Assembly: GCA_964487195.1 (NCBI GenBank)
Contig: CAZAPV010000017.1
Span: 1-18,755 of the forward strand
Direction: 5' to 3'
Length of the DNA stretch: 18,755 nt
From: CAZAPV01 sp964487195
GTDB lineage: Bacteria > Patescibacteriota > Patescibacteriia > SG8-24
The notes below the pieces were generated by a model that saw only the letters and a list, made by a program, of their open reading frames with translations, did not search any database and was not told the origin of the DNA. The translations under genes were made by a program, and so were the position numbers. Below, in pieces: positions 1 to 7,758 of this stretch. Position 1 is the stretch's first letter. Each line of letters opens with the position of its first letter.

Positions 1-915
1 CGACACGAGCGTCGCCGGATGGGTCCCGAATCGCACAATATCGATCTTATTATCGAACAGTTTGCCCAGGTCTTCCAAAAATACATCATCAGCGACAGTA
101 TGCGAAACAAGAATGACGGAATAATCGTTCCGCCGTAAATATTCTATAACCGTACCAAATATTTTTTTATGACGTCGATTCTTAAATTCGTCGCCGCCCG
201 ACTTCAGGCACAGGGCAACCAGCTTCCCGGGCGCCGTGACCGCCGTGATCTGTTTTGCCTCGGGTAAAAGATACGCCATGTCCGCGGTGGGCACGATCGG
301 AGCATGTATATCGTATGCGCGCAAAAGATCGATGGTGTTCGGCTCTCGAGCCAATATGCATGAGACTCGATTGAGCGCGGTCGGAATCAATATCCTCGAA
401 AAAAACGTCTCGAATGGTCCGATACTTTGACCGAGAAGGACGACTTTCTTCTGTAAAAGCGCGCCAAGGACAATCATGTACAGGCGGAATCCGTACGCAT
501 ATCTCGAACTTAAAAATCCGCCGCCAATACTCACGAGTACGTCCGACGTCGCGAGGGCTTGCGCCTGTGCCCTTCGCTCGGGACGAATGAAGAACAAAAT
601 ATTCTTCCAACGGAAAAGCGCCGCCCAAAGCAAAAAGCTAAATGAATCAACGAGGCCAAAAAAAATGACGGTCAGAGGGAGGGCCGCACCCTTCTTTGGC
701 ACAATGGTTTGAAAATCAAAAATCCGCGGAAAAATCGCTACTCCGTTCAATTCGGAATAAGAAACGATTCGTTTTGGGTGCGAAGACTCTACGATTATCT
801 TGAAATCGGTTTCGCGTCGGATCGCGTCGACGGTCGCAAGGAGAATCGCCGCGTCTCCGATGTTCAACGCATAACTATCGGTGATGAAAATCGTTTTTTT
901 ATGCGCGGCGTGCAT
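1..915 (-). CDS. Polysaccharide pyruvyltransferase family protein (3' end outside window)
   Basis: Open frame of 305 codons from ATG at 915 with no stop before the window edge, so the C-terminus is missing. Residues 10-24 (IFITDSYALNIGDAAIL) are the typical N-terminus of the polysaccharide pyruvyl transferase family (CsaB/WcaK/AmsJ type). Further family-like motifs are SIGGGFLSS (129-137), GQSIGPF (162-168), LAREPNT (188-194) and TADMAYLLP (210-218). Such enzymes move pyruvate from phosphoenolpyruvate to a glycan hydroxyl as a ketal, giving a negative charge; this is family knowledge. The start overlaps the last 17 bp of the upstream glycosyltransferase gene, so it is probably the distal gene of the glycan operon. 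The DNA is A/T-rich relative to the proximal operon genes. Family assignment is firm; the acceptor sugar is unknown. Confidence 0.88.
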   Translation of the reverse strand, partial: MHAAHKKTIFITDSYALNIGDAAILLATVDAIRRETDFKIIVESSHPKRIVSYSELNGVAIFPRIFDFQTIVPKKGAALPLTVIFFGLVDSFSFLLWAALFRWKNILFFIRPERRAQAQALATSDVLVSIGGGFLSSRYAYGFRLYMIVLGALLQKKVVLLGQSIGPFETFFSRILIPTALNRVSCILAREPNTIDLLRAYDIHAPIVPTADMAYLLPEAKQITAVTAPGKLVALCLKSGGDEFKNRRHKKIFGTVIEYLRRNDYSVILVSHTVADDVFLEDLGKLFDNKIDIVRFGTHPATLVS

Positions 916-1741
916 AGTACAGTATCAGTCCCCATGCCGCCGAAAAAAATTCGCATGTTTTAAGGAAAATCATGCCAACGTACACTACGGGCGCCTCGAA
1001 AAAAAGCCTGAAATTCTTTAAAAAAATGAAATAACGGAATAAAATGCTGGTTTGGTTACGATAGGCCGATGGCCATTTTTGCGCAAAAAAATTTGCGGAC
1101 GCGGCATATGTCATTTTTTTGCGCATCGTTTTTACAAGGGTAAGATCGTCTTCGTCGTGAAAAAGAAAGTTTTTCGTTCGCCCGATGCGGTTCGTGACGG
1201 CACGAATTTTTAAATCTAAATCCTTGTCTTCCGAGAAAACCATGCGATCGTCGTGGCCCCCGACTGATTCATAAAGAGTAAGCCAGACACATCGAGGCGA
1301 TTCGATTTCCGGAATGTTCTCGTAGCACCGTTTCTCCATCGCCTTGCATTTTGCCCAAAACGTCGTGCCGATAGACGTCTCTGGAATAATTAACGCGTCG
1401 AAACCGCCGACGAGCAACACGACGCACTCTCCAAGAAGACCGGGGGTCACTCGCATGTCGGAATCAAGATGCAGCAAAATGTCGCCACGCGCATGTTTCG
1501 TCCCCTCTCGTCGCGCCTGCCCGATTGATTGGTTTTTTTGAATGAAGATGATCTGCACAATGCTTTTAAAGCTCTCGAGCGTGCTCGAGAGATCATCCGA
1601 ACTGCGCGGATCGTCATTCACGATGACCTCAAAATTTTTATACTCCGATTGCGTCAAAGAAATCAGCAAATTCTTCAGCATCGGCGCGCTGTTATACGTC
1701 GGCACGATGATTGAGATGCGATGATCGTCAGTTTCAGACAT
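899..1741 (-). CDS. GT2 family glycosyltransferase, membrane-associated
   Basis: 280 aa starting at ATG 1741. The GT-A fold N-terminus is clear: ISIIVPTYNSAP (9-20), VNDDP (41-45), the nucleotide-sugar/metal motif HLDSD (91-95) and an acidic SEDKD motif (170-174) that could hold the catalytic base. A hydrophobic segment at about 252-276 probably anchors the C-terminus in the membrane. The protein should transfer a sugar from a nucleotide donor to a lipid-linked or growing glycan at the cytoplasmic face; donor and acceptor cannot be read from sequence. It lies 12 bp after the methyltransferase gene and overlaps the pyruvyltransferase gene by 17 bp, consistent with operon expression. No convincing Shine-Dalgarno precedes the start. 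Confidence 0.9.
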   Translation of the reverse strand: MSETDDHRISIIVPTYNSAPMLKNLLISLTQSEYKNFEVIVNDDPRSSDDLSSTLESFKSIVQIIFIQKNQSIGQARREGTKHARGDILLHLDSDMRVTPGLLGECVVLLVGGFDALIIPETSIGTTFWAKCKAMEKRCYENIPEIESPRCVWLTLYESVGGHDDRMVFSEDKDLDLKIRAVTNRIGRTKNFLFHDEDDLTLVKTMRKKMTYAASANFFAQKWPSAYRNQTSILFRYFIFLKNFRLFFEAPVVYVGMIFLKTCEFFSAAWGLILYYARRA

Positions 1742-1753
1742 ACGACGCGTTCA

Positions 1754-2359
1754 TCACGCAACGCGATCCCCGACGTACAGCACGGTCGGTGACGCCGATG
1801 GAAATCGACGCGCGGCGAAATTCAAGATGCGAAATACGGGCTTGCGAAGATTATATTGAGAAAAACCGAGCGGATGCAGCGTGTAAGAAAACGCGCGGCT
1901 CCTATTGAGCATCTTCAAGAACGAAAAGATGGAATAACGAAGCACATGGGTCGGATCCTGACGAAAATGCGGCGAGAGGGGGTTCGGAATGGTGATGACG
2001 ATCCTTTGCAGGCAGCGCGATTCGATGCGCCGAAGCACGTCTTCGATGTCGGCGTTCGGGACGTGCTCGAGCGTCTCGCTGCAGAAGACGACGTCGACCG
2101 GCTCAATCACGGCAGCTACGCGGCGGATATCCTCTTGAATGACGGCGTCATACGAACCGCGTCCGCGCACGTAATCGCAAAGGATCGGATCGAAATCGAA
2201 ACCGATCAATTCCCGGCAATTGCGTTTCAGCTGTTCCCCGTACAAGCCGCTCCCGCACCCCAAATCGAGGATGCGGTTGCATGACGGGACGTAATGATCG
2301 ATCAGATCGACCATCCTGCCGTCGACGGGTCGAGAAATGTACCGATCTGACATCTCCAT
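1754..2359 (-). CDS. Class I SAM-dependent methyltransferase
   Basis: About 201 aa from ATG 2359. An in-frame TTG at 2377 would add six residues and ATG 2353 would remove two. Motif I is textbook (RILDLGCGSGLYGEQL), followed by an acidic second strand end (LIGFDFDP) and a post-motif strand with SETLEHVPN, as in UbiE/COQ5-like enzymes. It probably methylates a sugar or a terminal glycan group, as methyltransferases embedded in glycan clusters often do; the substrate is inference. The gene starts 33 bp after the stop of the upstream glycosyltransferase. An extended -10 box (TGC-TATAAT) sits across that stop codon, so it may also have its own internal promoter. Confidence 0.88.
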   Translation of the reverse strand: MEMSDRYISRPVDGRMVDLIDHYVPSCNRILDLGCGSGLYGEQLKRNCRELIGFDFDPILCDYVRGRGSYDAVIQEDIRRVAAVIEPVDVVFCSETLEHVPNADIEDVLRRIESRCLQRIVITIPNPLSPHFRQDPTHVLRYSIFSFLKMLNRSRAFSYTLHPLGFSQYNLRKPVFRILNFAARRFPSASPTVLYVGDRVA

Positions 2360-2391
2360 AAGGCGTCCGCAAAACAATGCGACAGGCCCGT

Positions 2392-2400
2392 ATTATAGCA
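2392..2400 (-). promoter_or_regulatory. Perfect extended -10 box inside the glycan operon
   Basis: On the minus strand the sequence reads TGC-TATAAT, and the TAATAAT-like core contains the stop codon of the upstream GT2. No good -35 is present; extended -10 promoters can work without one. Transcription would begin near 2385, upstream of the methyltransferase gene. Confidence 0.45.
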
Positions 2401-3400
2401 GCAAAAAACCATTTTCGAGAGACCCGATAGCGTGGGCGAAAACGAAGCATGGAAGATACACGGTCGTGGAGAGCAGGGTCTTAATCCGATCCCGGAATGG
2501 TATGAAAACGGATCCGGGCGGTGCGTACATGATGCAGAGGCGATAAAAGCACGCAAGAAACGCGGCGGAAAAAATCATCGCGGCGATCAGCAACGCCGCT
2601 CCATACGGCCATGGTCGGAGGAGGGCGAACGTCACTGCAAAAACAGCGCCGAGACATACGAACGTCGCCGGCGAGACCCTCCCGAAGACTATCGGACAAA
2701 ATATCGGTGCCATCGTCTGCCGCGTTTGACTGCCCCAACGCTTGTAGAGGCGCACTTCGTTTTTCCTCCAATACGAACGCCGAACCATTTGTGCGAGCGT
2801 CATGCGCCGCACCGGATGAAGCACACGCATTTCCGGCGCATACACGGATTCGATCTCCCGCTGACGGAGTTCGAACAAAAAATTCGTATCCTCGCCGATG
2901 AGTCCGCTGAAATCGGAAATGAACGTCGCGTTTCCGCACCGCTCACGATCGAATGCTAAATTGGCGGTGATCCCCCGTTGACCCGCCGGCGACGTCTTCC
3001 ATGGGAAGAGCGCTACTTCGTTGCACCATGTCTCGCCAGTCACGATCGCGTCGCCGCGTTCATGAACGGCTTTTTTGATTGCCGCCAACCAGCCGGGGTC
3101 GACGACGCAGTCGGCATCGGTACAAGCAATGATGCGTCCGCGGGCACGATCGATTCCAAAACTGCGCGCGATGCCGCAACCGTTGTTGCCATCGCGTTCG
3201 CGGCGAAAATAGTTGAGTTCAAAAGGAGCCGTACCGGCAAACGCCCGGATCGCCTCGGATGTTCCGTCATTCGACCCGTCATCGACAAAAACGACTTCAA
3301 ACGCTGATCGGTCAAAATCCAACCGCGCGAGCGAGGAGAGAATCGCGCCGATGGTGCTTTTGGCATTATACGCGGGAATAACGATGCTGATCTCGATCAT
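2393..3400 (-). CDS. GT2 family glycosyltransferase with C-terminal membrane helices
   Basis: 335 aa from ATG 3400, chosen because the frame becomes a normal GT2 N-terminus there (ISIVIPAYNAK) and the ATG overlaps the upstream TGA as ATGA. Upstream in-frame codons lie inside the preceding GT4 gene. GT-A motifs are VFVDDGSNDG (37-46), CTDADC (93-98, the DXD motif) and GEDTNF (169-174, candidate catalytic acid). Residues 233-325 contain about three hydrophobic segments, suggesting a C-terminal membrane anchor. It should act at the inner face of the membrane on a lipid-linked or membrane-near acceptor. The next gene downstream is the methyltransferase. The family is certain; linkage and sugar are not. 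Confidence 0.92.
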   Translation of the reverse strand: MIEISIVIPAYNAKSTIGAILSSLARLDFDRSAFEVVFVDDGSNDGTSEAIRAFAGTAPFELNYFRRERDGNNGCGIARSFGIDRARGRIIACTDADCVVDPGWLAAIKKAVHERGDAIVTGETWCNEVALFPWKTSPAGQRGITANLAFDRERCGNATFISDFSGLIGEDTNFLFELRQREIESVYAPEMRVLHPVRRMTLAQMVRRSYWRKNEVRLYKRWGSQTRQTMAPIFCPIVFGRVSPATFVCLGAVFAVTFALLRPWPYGAALLIAAMIFSAAFLACFYRLCIMYAPPGSVFIPFRDRIKTLLSTTVYLPCFVFAHAIGSLENGFLLL

Positions 3401-4503
3401 ACGACCCCCGCGAGGAAGCGGCTGAACGCCGCATAGGAATCGTCGAACGACAATCCTTTCGCGGCCAGCCAGGCATTTTGCCTTAGTATAGCGTATTTTT
3501 GCGGATCGCTCAATAGCCATACAACCTGCGCAGCCATCGCTTCCGGCGCGTTTTTTTCACATAGTAGTCCGGTTTCGCCGTCTCGCACGCTGTCGCGCAA
3601 TCCGTCCGCGTCGTACACGACGGCCGGCGTCCCCTGGCTCGCCGCTTCGCTCACGACCAGTCCCCACCCCTCTTTGACCGATGCCATGCATAACACGTGC
3701 GATTTCTGCAGCAGATTCGCCTTCGTCGCGTCGTCGACGTTTCCGTACACCGTGATATCCGCGCAGTGCGGCGATGCGGCGATCATGCGAAGTACGCGCC
3801 GACCGTATCGACTCGATGCGTCGCCCGCCACGACCAGCTGGAGCGACGGCAGCGTCCGCTTCGCGATCTCGAACGCGCGGACGACGTGCGCGGTCCGCTT
3901 CATCGGTCGGATCGCGCCGAATGCGAGCATCGTCGGCTGCGGAAACTTTTCTACGAGTGCGGGATCGGCGATCGGCGTCATGGCGATTCCTTGCGGAATC
4001 ACGACGATCCGTTCCGCAGAAAATCCGCAGCGCATCAGATCACGCTTCGTGCTCTCGGAAACGGTTGCGACGCGACGATCCGACAAGAAGCGGAGATACA
4101 GCGGCTCCAGAACGTACCCGATGACGTTCAACGGAAAAAATATCTCCGAAAACCAGACGTCCCGAGCCAGTTGGTGCACGAAAAGAATATTCCGTTCCCG
4201 CACGTACCATTTCGCGAAAAAGGGAACGGTGTTCACCTCGTCTATCACGAGAGACGGCCAGCCGACGAGATGTTTTCTATAATATCGATACGCGCGCCAA
4301 TACACGGTCCAGCGGTTGCCGAGCCGGATGATCTCAAGGCCATCACGCCATTCGTGCGCTACCCCGTCGGGAAATCCGCCGACCAGGAATCGTACCTCGT
4401 GACCGTCCCCCGCAAGACGTTTCGCCAGTTCTTCATTGACGATCTCGGCGCCGCCGGCGAGCGGATGACGTCGGTCCCTCCACGTGAACCAGAGCACGCG
4501 CAT
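3397..4503 (-). CDS. GT4 family glycosyltransferase (GT-B fold)
   Basis: 368 aa from ATG 4503. The N-terminal half has the donor-side glycine motif LAGGAE (15-20), and the Rossmann C-terminal half has FGAIRPMKR (195-203), VVAGD (224-228) and the E-x7-E signature EGWGLVVSE (278-286) that contacts the nucleotide sugar in retaining GT4 enzymes. Length is normal for the family. No signal peptide or membrane helix is apparent, so it is probably a cytoplasmic or peripheral enzyme. It starts 6 bp after the stop of the upstream GT2 and its stop overlaps the start of the next GT2 by 4 bp, so translation is probably coupled. The sugar transferred (mannose, galactose or other) cannot be told from the motifs. 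Confidence 0.92.
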   Translation of the reverse strand: MRVLWFTWRDRRHPLAGGAEIVNEELAKRLAGDGHEVRFLVGGFPDGVAHEWRDGLEIIRLGNRWTVYWRAYRYYRKHLVGWPSLVIDEVNTVPFFAKWYVRERNILFVHQLARDVWFSEIFFPLNVIGYVLEPLYLRFLSDRRVATVSESTKRDLMRCGFSAERIVVIPQGIAMTPIADPALVEKFPQPTMLAFGAIRPMKRTAHVVRAFEIAKRTLPSLQLVVAGDASSRYGRRVLRMIAASPHCADITVYGNVDDATKANLLQKSHVLCMASVKEGWGLVVSEAASQGTPAVVYDADGLRDSVRDGETGLLCEKNAPEAMAAQVVWLLSDPQKYAILRQNAWLAAKGLSFDDSYAAFSRFLAGVV

Positions 4504-4509
4504 ACCAGT

Positions 4510-5463
4510 TCATTCGGACGGAAAATTGCGACGGCTGCGCACCACGTACAGCGGACGGCCGGTCACTTCGCCGTGGATGTTCGCGATGTATAGCGCGATC
4601 AGTCCGAGACAGGTGAGCACGATCCCGACCAGGAACAGGTTGATGACGGCGAGGATCGCCGGGCCGGAGATGTTGAGCTCCAACGGATCGGCAAGGACGT
4701 ATTTCTCGACGAAGATGAACGCGCCGAGCGCGCCGGACACCAAGGTGATGGAAACGCCGAGGTAGCCGGCGAATTTCAGCGGGAACAGACTGTGGCTGAC
4801 GATGCTCGAAACCGCGAGACGGACGAGCCGCACCGTTCCGTAGCGCGATTTGCCGTCCGCGCGCGGCGGGGCGGCGAACGTCACATACTCGCGCCGGAAG
4901 CCGAGCCAGTCGATCAGTGCGCGGTTCATCCGCGATTTTTCGGTGAAACGGTTGAACTGGTCGATCACCGCGCGGTCGAGGAGACGAAAATCGGTCGCGT
5001 TCGGAATGACGCGCGTCTCCGAAATCGCGCCGAGGATCGCGTAGTACGCGCGCGAACAGACGCGGCGCAAGAATCCGCCCGCGCCGCCCTCGCGTACCCC
5101 GATCACCACCTCCGCGCCGCCGCGCCAGCGCCGGATGAACTCCGGAATGAGCGCCGGCGGATGCTGCAGATCCGCATCCATGATGATGCATGCGTCTCCT
5201 TTCGCCGCGCGGACGCCGGCGGTCACGGCGATCTCTTTGCCGAAGTTGCGGGAAAGCTCGATGACGCGCGCCGAGGGGTCCGCGTGCGCGATCTCGCCGA
5301 GCGCCGCCGTGGTGCCGTCCGTGCTTCCGTCGTCCACGAAGATGAACTCGTGCTCCACGTCGAGCGAAGCAAACACCGATCCGAGCGCGTCATACAGCGG
5401 TCGGACGTTGTTTGCTTCGTTATAGAGCGGAATGACGACGGAAATCAGCTGCCGGTCGGGCAT
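4510..5463 (-). CDS. DPM1/GtrB-like polyprenyl-phosphate glycosyltransferase (GT2)
   Basis: 317 aa from ATG 5463. Visible motifs are SVVIPLYNEANNV (8-20), FVDDGSTDGT (42-51), SRNFGKE (71-77) and the catalytic MDADLQHPP (95-103). Two C-terminal membrane helices lie at about 231-253 and 267-294. This is the layout of the ArnC/GtrB/YkcC group of GT2 enzymes, which load a sugar onto undecaprenyl or dolichyl phosphate at the cytoplasmic face so it can be flipped and used outside. It is the first gene of the minus-strand glycan cluster and the most G/C-rich, lying in codon style close to the rest of the chromosome. The lipid-carrier role is inferred from this architecture; the sugar is unknown. Confidence 0.92.
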   Translation of the reverse strand: MPDRQLISVVIPLYNEANNVRPLYDALGSVFASLDVEHEFIFVDDGSTDGTTAALGEIAHADPSARVIELSRNFGKEIAVTAGVRAAKGDACIIMDADLQHPPALIPEFIRRWRGGAEVVIGVREGGAGGFLRRVCSRAYYAILGAISETRVIPNATDFRLLDRAVIDQFNRFTEKSRMNRALIDWLGFRREYVTFAAPPRADGKSRYGTVRLVRLAVSSIVSHSLFPLKFAGYLGVSITLVSGALGAFIFVEKYVLADPLELNISGPAILAVINLFLVGIVLTCLGLIALYIANIHGEVTGRPLYVVRSRRNFPSE

Positions 5464-5491
5464 ATCGAAAATCGGCTAATCTTCGTTCAGT

Positions 5492-5521
5492 TTGCCTCAT
5501 TCGCCCGAAATGCGCTACTAT
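5492..5521 (+). promoter_or_regulatory. Putative sigma70-type promoter for the hydroxylase gene
   Basis: TTGCCT at 5492-5497 and TACTAT at 5516-5521 with an 18-bp spacer, upstream of the gene at 5556. The same region must also serve the divergent glycan operon; a weak minus-strand candidate (TTGCGG-16-GATAGT) overlaps the -10. Confidence 0.4.
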
Positions 5522-5555
5522 CGTCACAGCTCATTCAACCGCAAAGGGGTTTGCA

Positions 5556-6257
5556 ATGGAAGAGAAAAATACGCCATCGCCGCGAGAACGGCTCCGGGCG
5601 AGAGTGCGCGCGAGGATTCCGCAGGGATATTCCGCCGCCCGGCATCTCGGGATCAGTCTCGGCGTCTGCGCCGCCGCGGTGACGCTCGCCGGCTGGCGAC
5701 TCGGTTGGCATCTTCGCTGGAAAGATATCGCCGCGATTCCGCCGATGCTCCTCTTCTTGAACGGATTCGAATGGTGGCTGCACAAAGACGTCCTCCATCG
5801 CCGAATGCCGCCGGTGTTCCTGTACGAACGCCACACGCTCGACCACCACATGCTGCTCCGCTGGGACGACATGGCGATCCGGGACGCCGCGGAGCTGTAT
5901 CACGTGCTGCTGCCGGTGCGCGCGATCGCGCTGCTCGCGCTGATCACCGTCCCGCTCGCGTCGATTGTCGCGCTCCTCTTCGGCGCCCACGCGGCGTGGC
6001 TGTATCTCGGCCTCGAAGGGATGTACGTCGCGCTCTACGAGCTGACGCATCTCTCGTACCACTTGCCAGCCGATCATCCGATCGCCGGCCTGCGATTCAT
6101 GCGACGGCTCGCCGAGCACCACGCGCGTCACCACGATCCGCGCATCATGCGGCGCTGGAACTTCAACGTCACGATCCCGCTCGCCGATCTGCTCCTCGGC
6201 ACGCGCGCCCCGCGCGAACTCGTCGAAAAAATCCGCGCCGAACGCGGCCTCGTCTGA
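5556..6257 (+). CDS. Fatty acid hydroxylase superfamily membrane protein
   Basis: 233 aa from ATG 5556, preceded by an AAAGGGG Shine-Dalgarno-like run. A clustered histidine pattern is visible: HKDVLH (76-81), HTLDHH (93-98), HLSYH (165-169) and EHHARHH (187-193), followed by a hydrophobic stretch near NVTIPLADLLLGT (204-216). These match the histidine boxes of the integral-membrane di-iron fatty acid hydroxylase/sterol desaturase superfamily, in which the histidines hold two irons for O2-dependent C-H oxidation. Hydrophobic helices lie at about 29-50, 58-75, 118-142 and 143-160. The substrate, a lipid or carotenoid, is not determinable. It is monocistronic with its own terminator, divergent from the glycan operon. 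An O2-using enzyme would be informative about lifestyle if the host is a CPR bacterium. Confidence 0.82.
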   Translation: MEEKNTPSPRERLRARVRARIPQGYSAARHLGISLGVCAAAVTLAGWRLGWHLRWKDIAAIPPMLLFLNGFEWWLHKDVLHRRMPPVFLYERHTLDHHMLLRWDDMAIRDAAELYHVLLPVRAIALLALITVPLASIVALLFGAHAAWLYLGLEGMYVALYELTHLSYHLPADHPIAGLRFMRRLAEHHARHHDPRIMRRWNFNVTIPLADLLLGTRAPRELVEKIRAERGLV

Positions 6258-6258
6258 T

Positions 6259-6281
6259 ACCGCCCCAATGGCGGTTTTTTT
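6259..6281 (+). terminator. Intrinsic terminator after the hydroxylase gene
   Basis: Stem ACCGCC/GGCGGT (6259-6264 with 6270-6275), 5-nt loop, then a run of Ts. It directly follows the TGA stop. Confidence 0.85.
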
Positions 6282-6305
6282 GTCCACCTTCTATTATTGT
6301 TCCAT

Positions 6306-6809
6306 ATGCGCATCCCGCAACGCCGGTCCGAACTGTACAAAAAATACGGCCGCAACGACGACCACCATCTTTCGGCCGACGCGATCCGCAAACTCAATGC
6401 CGATCTCCGCCGTCTCGAAACGGCGCGTCCGCGCGCGCTCGAGGATCTGACGCGCGCCCGCGAAATGGGCGATCTCTCGGAAAACGCGGCGTATTCCGAA
6501 GCGAAAGGACGGCTCGCCGGAATCGACCGACGCATCTTCGAAATCAAAGAAAAACTGAAGAACGCGATCCTGATCGAACGCGGGACGGATGACGGCCGTA
6601 TCGGAATCGGCGCGACGGTCGCGGTCGAGGTCGGCGGTAAACGGCGCACGTACGAAATCACCGGCTCGCAGGAAACCGATCCCGGCTCCGGAAAAATCTC
6701 GCATCTCTCCCCCCTCGGCGCGGCGCTCGTCGGCCATGCCGCAGGCGATACCGTCGTCATCATCGCGAACGGCAAAAAAACCGAGTACCGCATCCTCGAC
6801 GTGAAATAA
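6306..6809 (+). CDS. greA: GreA/GreB-family transcript cleavage factor
   Basis: 167 aa from ATG 6306; an in-frame TTG at 6297 is less likely. The N-terminal domain is a coiled-coil hairpin whose tip carries GDLSEN (55-60), containing the two acidic residues (D56, E59) that Gre factors insert into the RNA polymerase secondary channel to coordinate the Mg2+ for RNA cleavage. The C-terminal FKBP-like domain has GATVAVEV (102-109) and the hallmark KISHLSPLGAALVGHAAGD (130-148). The factor rescues backtracked RNA polymerase. The first 20 residues (IPQRRSELYKKYG) extend beyond standard GreA and are somewhat GreB-like, so the A/B distinction is not firm. A TATTAT hexamer ends 8 nt before the ATG with no Shine-Dalgarno, suggesting a nearly leaderless transcript. 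Confidence 0.9.
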   Translation: MRIPQRRSELYKKYGRNDDHHLSADAIRKLNADLRRLETARPRALEDLTRAREMGDLSENAAYSEAKGRLAGIDRRIFEIKEKLKNAILIERGTDDGRIGIGATVAVEVGGKRRTYEITGSQETDPGSGKISHLSPLGAALVGHAAGDTVVIIANGKKTEYRILDVK

Positions 6810-6838
6810 AACGCCCCGGCATTCGCCAGGGCGTTTTT
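6808..6838. terminator. Bidirectional intrinsic terminator between convergent genes
   Basis: Stem AAAACGCCC (6808-6816) pairs with GGGCGTTTT (6829-6837), flanked by an A-run on the left and a T-run on the right, so it can stop transcription from greA on plus and from the coiled-coil gene on minus. Confidence 0.8.
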
Positions 6839-6854
6839 CGAGAACGATCTTTGC

Positions 6855-7754
6855 TTAGTCGTTATTTTGGTTCTCGTTTTCGTTCTCGTTGCCGTTACCG
6901 CGGCCGTGGTGCGATGAGTTGCTGTTCTCATTCGCGTTTTCGTTGGCATTCTCGTTTTCATTGCCTTCGGGGTGCACGGTGCCGAGCACGGCCTGAAGCG
7001 CGACCTTGGCCTTGTCGAGCGCGGCGTGGAAATCATCCTTCGCCTTGTCGAACGCGGCCTTCCTGGTGTCGAGCAGCGCCTGGAGCGACGGACCGACCTT
7101 CTCGACGTTCGAGAGCGCGGTCTTCAGCTGGTCGCGCGCCGCTTCGACGCTCGTCCGGAATGCGGCGCGGATCGCCACCGGATCGGCGCCGGTCTTGGCG
7201 CAGTCCGCCTTCGCCTTCGCCTCGGCGGCGAGGATCGCGTCGGAGAACGCCTTGAGCGCCGCGTCGATCGCGGTCTGCCGCCCGGTCAACAGCTGATCAA
7301 GTCCTTTCCGGAACGCGTCCTGCGCCGCGTCCATCGCCGCGCGCTTCGCTTTCACCGCGGCGTCGACCGCCTGCTGGAACGCGATGATCGCCTGCTTCTG
7401 AGCGTCACTCGTGAACTTCTCTTTCAGTTTGGCGATCAACTCCGCGCGGTGCGCATCCGCCTTTGCGCGCATCTCCGCTTCGCGCGCGTCGCGCTCTTCG
7501 CGCTTCTTTTTGAGATCCGCGTCCCGTTCGGTGCGCTTTTCCAGCAGTTTCTGCCGGTGGCCGCCGAGGATGTTCGCGAATTTTTCGGACGACGGCCGCT
7601 TGGCGAGCTGGGTGCAGAAATTCGCGCCCGCGTTCGAGGAACCGTGATCCGACGATTCGTTCGTGTTCTCCGTCAGGTGCCTCCCCTTCGCCGACACGGC
7701 GAGCGGCATCAGCATGCTCGCGGCGAGCGCCGCGGCCGCGACCCGACGGAACAT
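6855..7754 (-). CDS. Secreted coiled-coil protein with Asn/Glu-rich tail (unknown function)
   Basis: 299 aa from ATG 7754, chosen because a clean signal peptide begins there (MFRR, a hydrophobic Ala/Leu core, then AVSA before KGRH at 21-24). ATG 7772 is possible but would overlap the upstream gene. After the signal comes a Ser/Asn linker, then from about 58 to 258 a long Lys/Arg/Glu/Ala-rich helical region with clear coiled-coil character. It holds only two cysteines (C47, C185), which could form a disulfide outside the cell. The C-terminus (265-299) is an Asn/Glu low-complexity tail. I know similar secreted helical proteins from CPR genomes but no function for them. It follows the lipoprotein gene with only 4 bp between, so the two are probably co-translated and may meet at the cell envelope. 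Confidence 0.75.
   Translation of the reverse strand: MFRRVAAAALAASMLMPLAVSAKGRHLTENTNESSDHGSSNAGANFCTQLAKRPSSEKFANILGGHRQKLLEKRTERDADLKKKREERDAREAEMRAKADAHRAELIAKLKEKFTSDAQKQAIIAFQQAVDAAVKAKRAAMDAAQDAFRKGLDQLLTGRQTAIDAALKAFSDAILAAEAKAKADCAKTGADPVAIRAAFRTSVEAARDQLKTALSNVEKVGPSLQALLDTRKAAFDKAKDDFHAALDKAKVALQAVLGTVHPEGNENENANENANENSNSSHHGRGNGNENENENQNND
6858..6962 (-). repeat. Low-complexity Asn/Glu codon repeat
   Basis: The last 35 codons of the coiled-coil gene alternate Asn and Glu with a few Ala, Ser, His and Gly. At DNA level this is an imperfect AAC/GAG-type hexamer repeat, prone to length change by slippage. Confidence 0.75.
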
Positions 7755-7758
7755 GGAA

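Noticed and set aside
3697..4593. Plus-strand open frame opposite the GT4 gene
   Set aside because: No motif, Arg/His-rich composition, no promoter or Shine-Dalgarno; the minus strand has intact GT4 signatures.
4792..5682. Plus-strand frame opposite the DPM1-like gene
   Set aside because: Arg-rich shadow; the minus strand carries catalytic DDG and DAD motifs.
5492..6592. Plus-strand 366-codon frame across the hydroxylase and greA genes
   Set aside because: Extremely Arg/Pro/Ala-rich, runs through a clear terminator, and overlaps two genes with recognisable domains.
6858..6962. Possible CRISPR-like or tandem DNA repeat array
   Set aside because: Units are short, imperfect, in frame and encode the Asn/Glu tail; no spacer structure.
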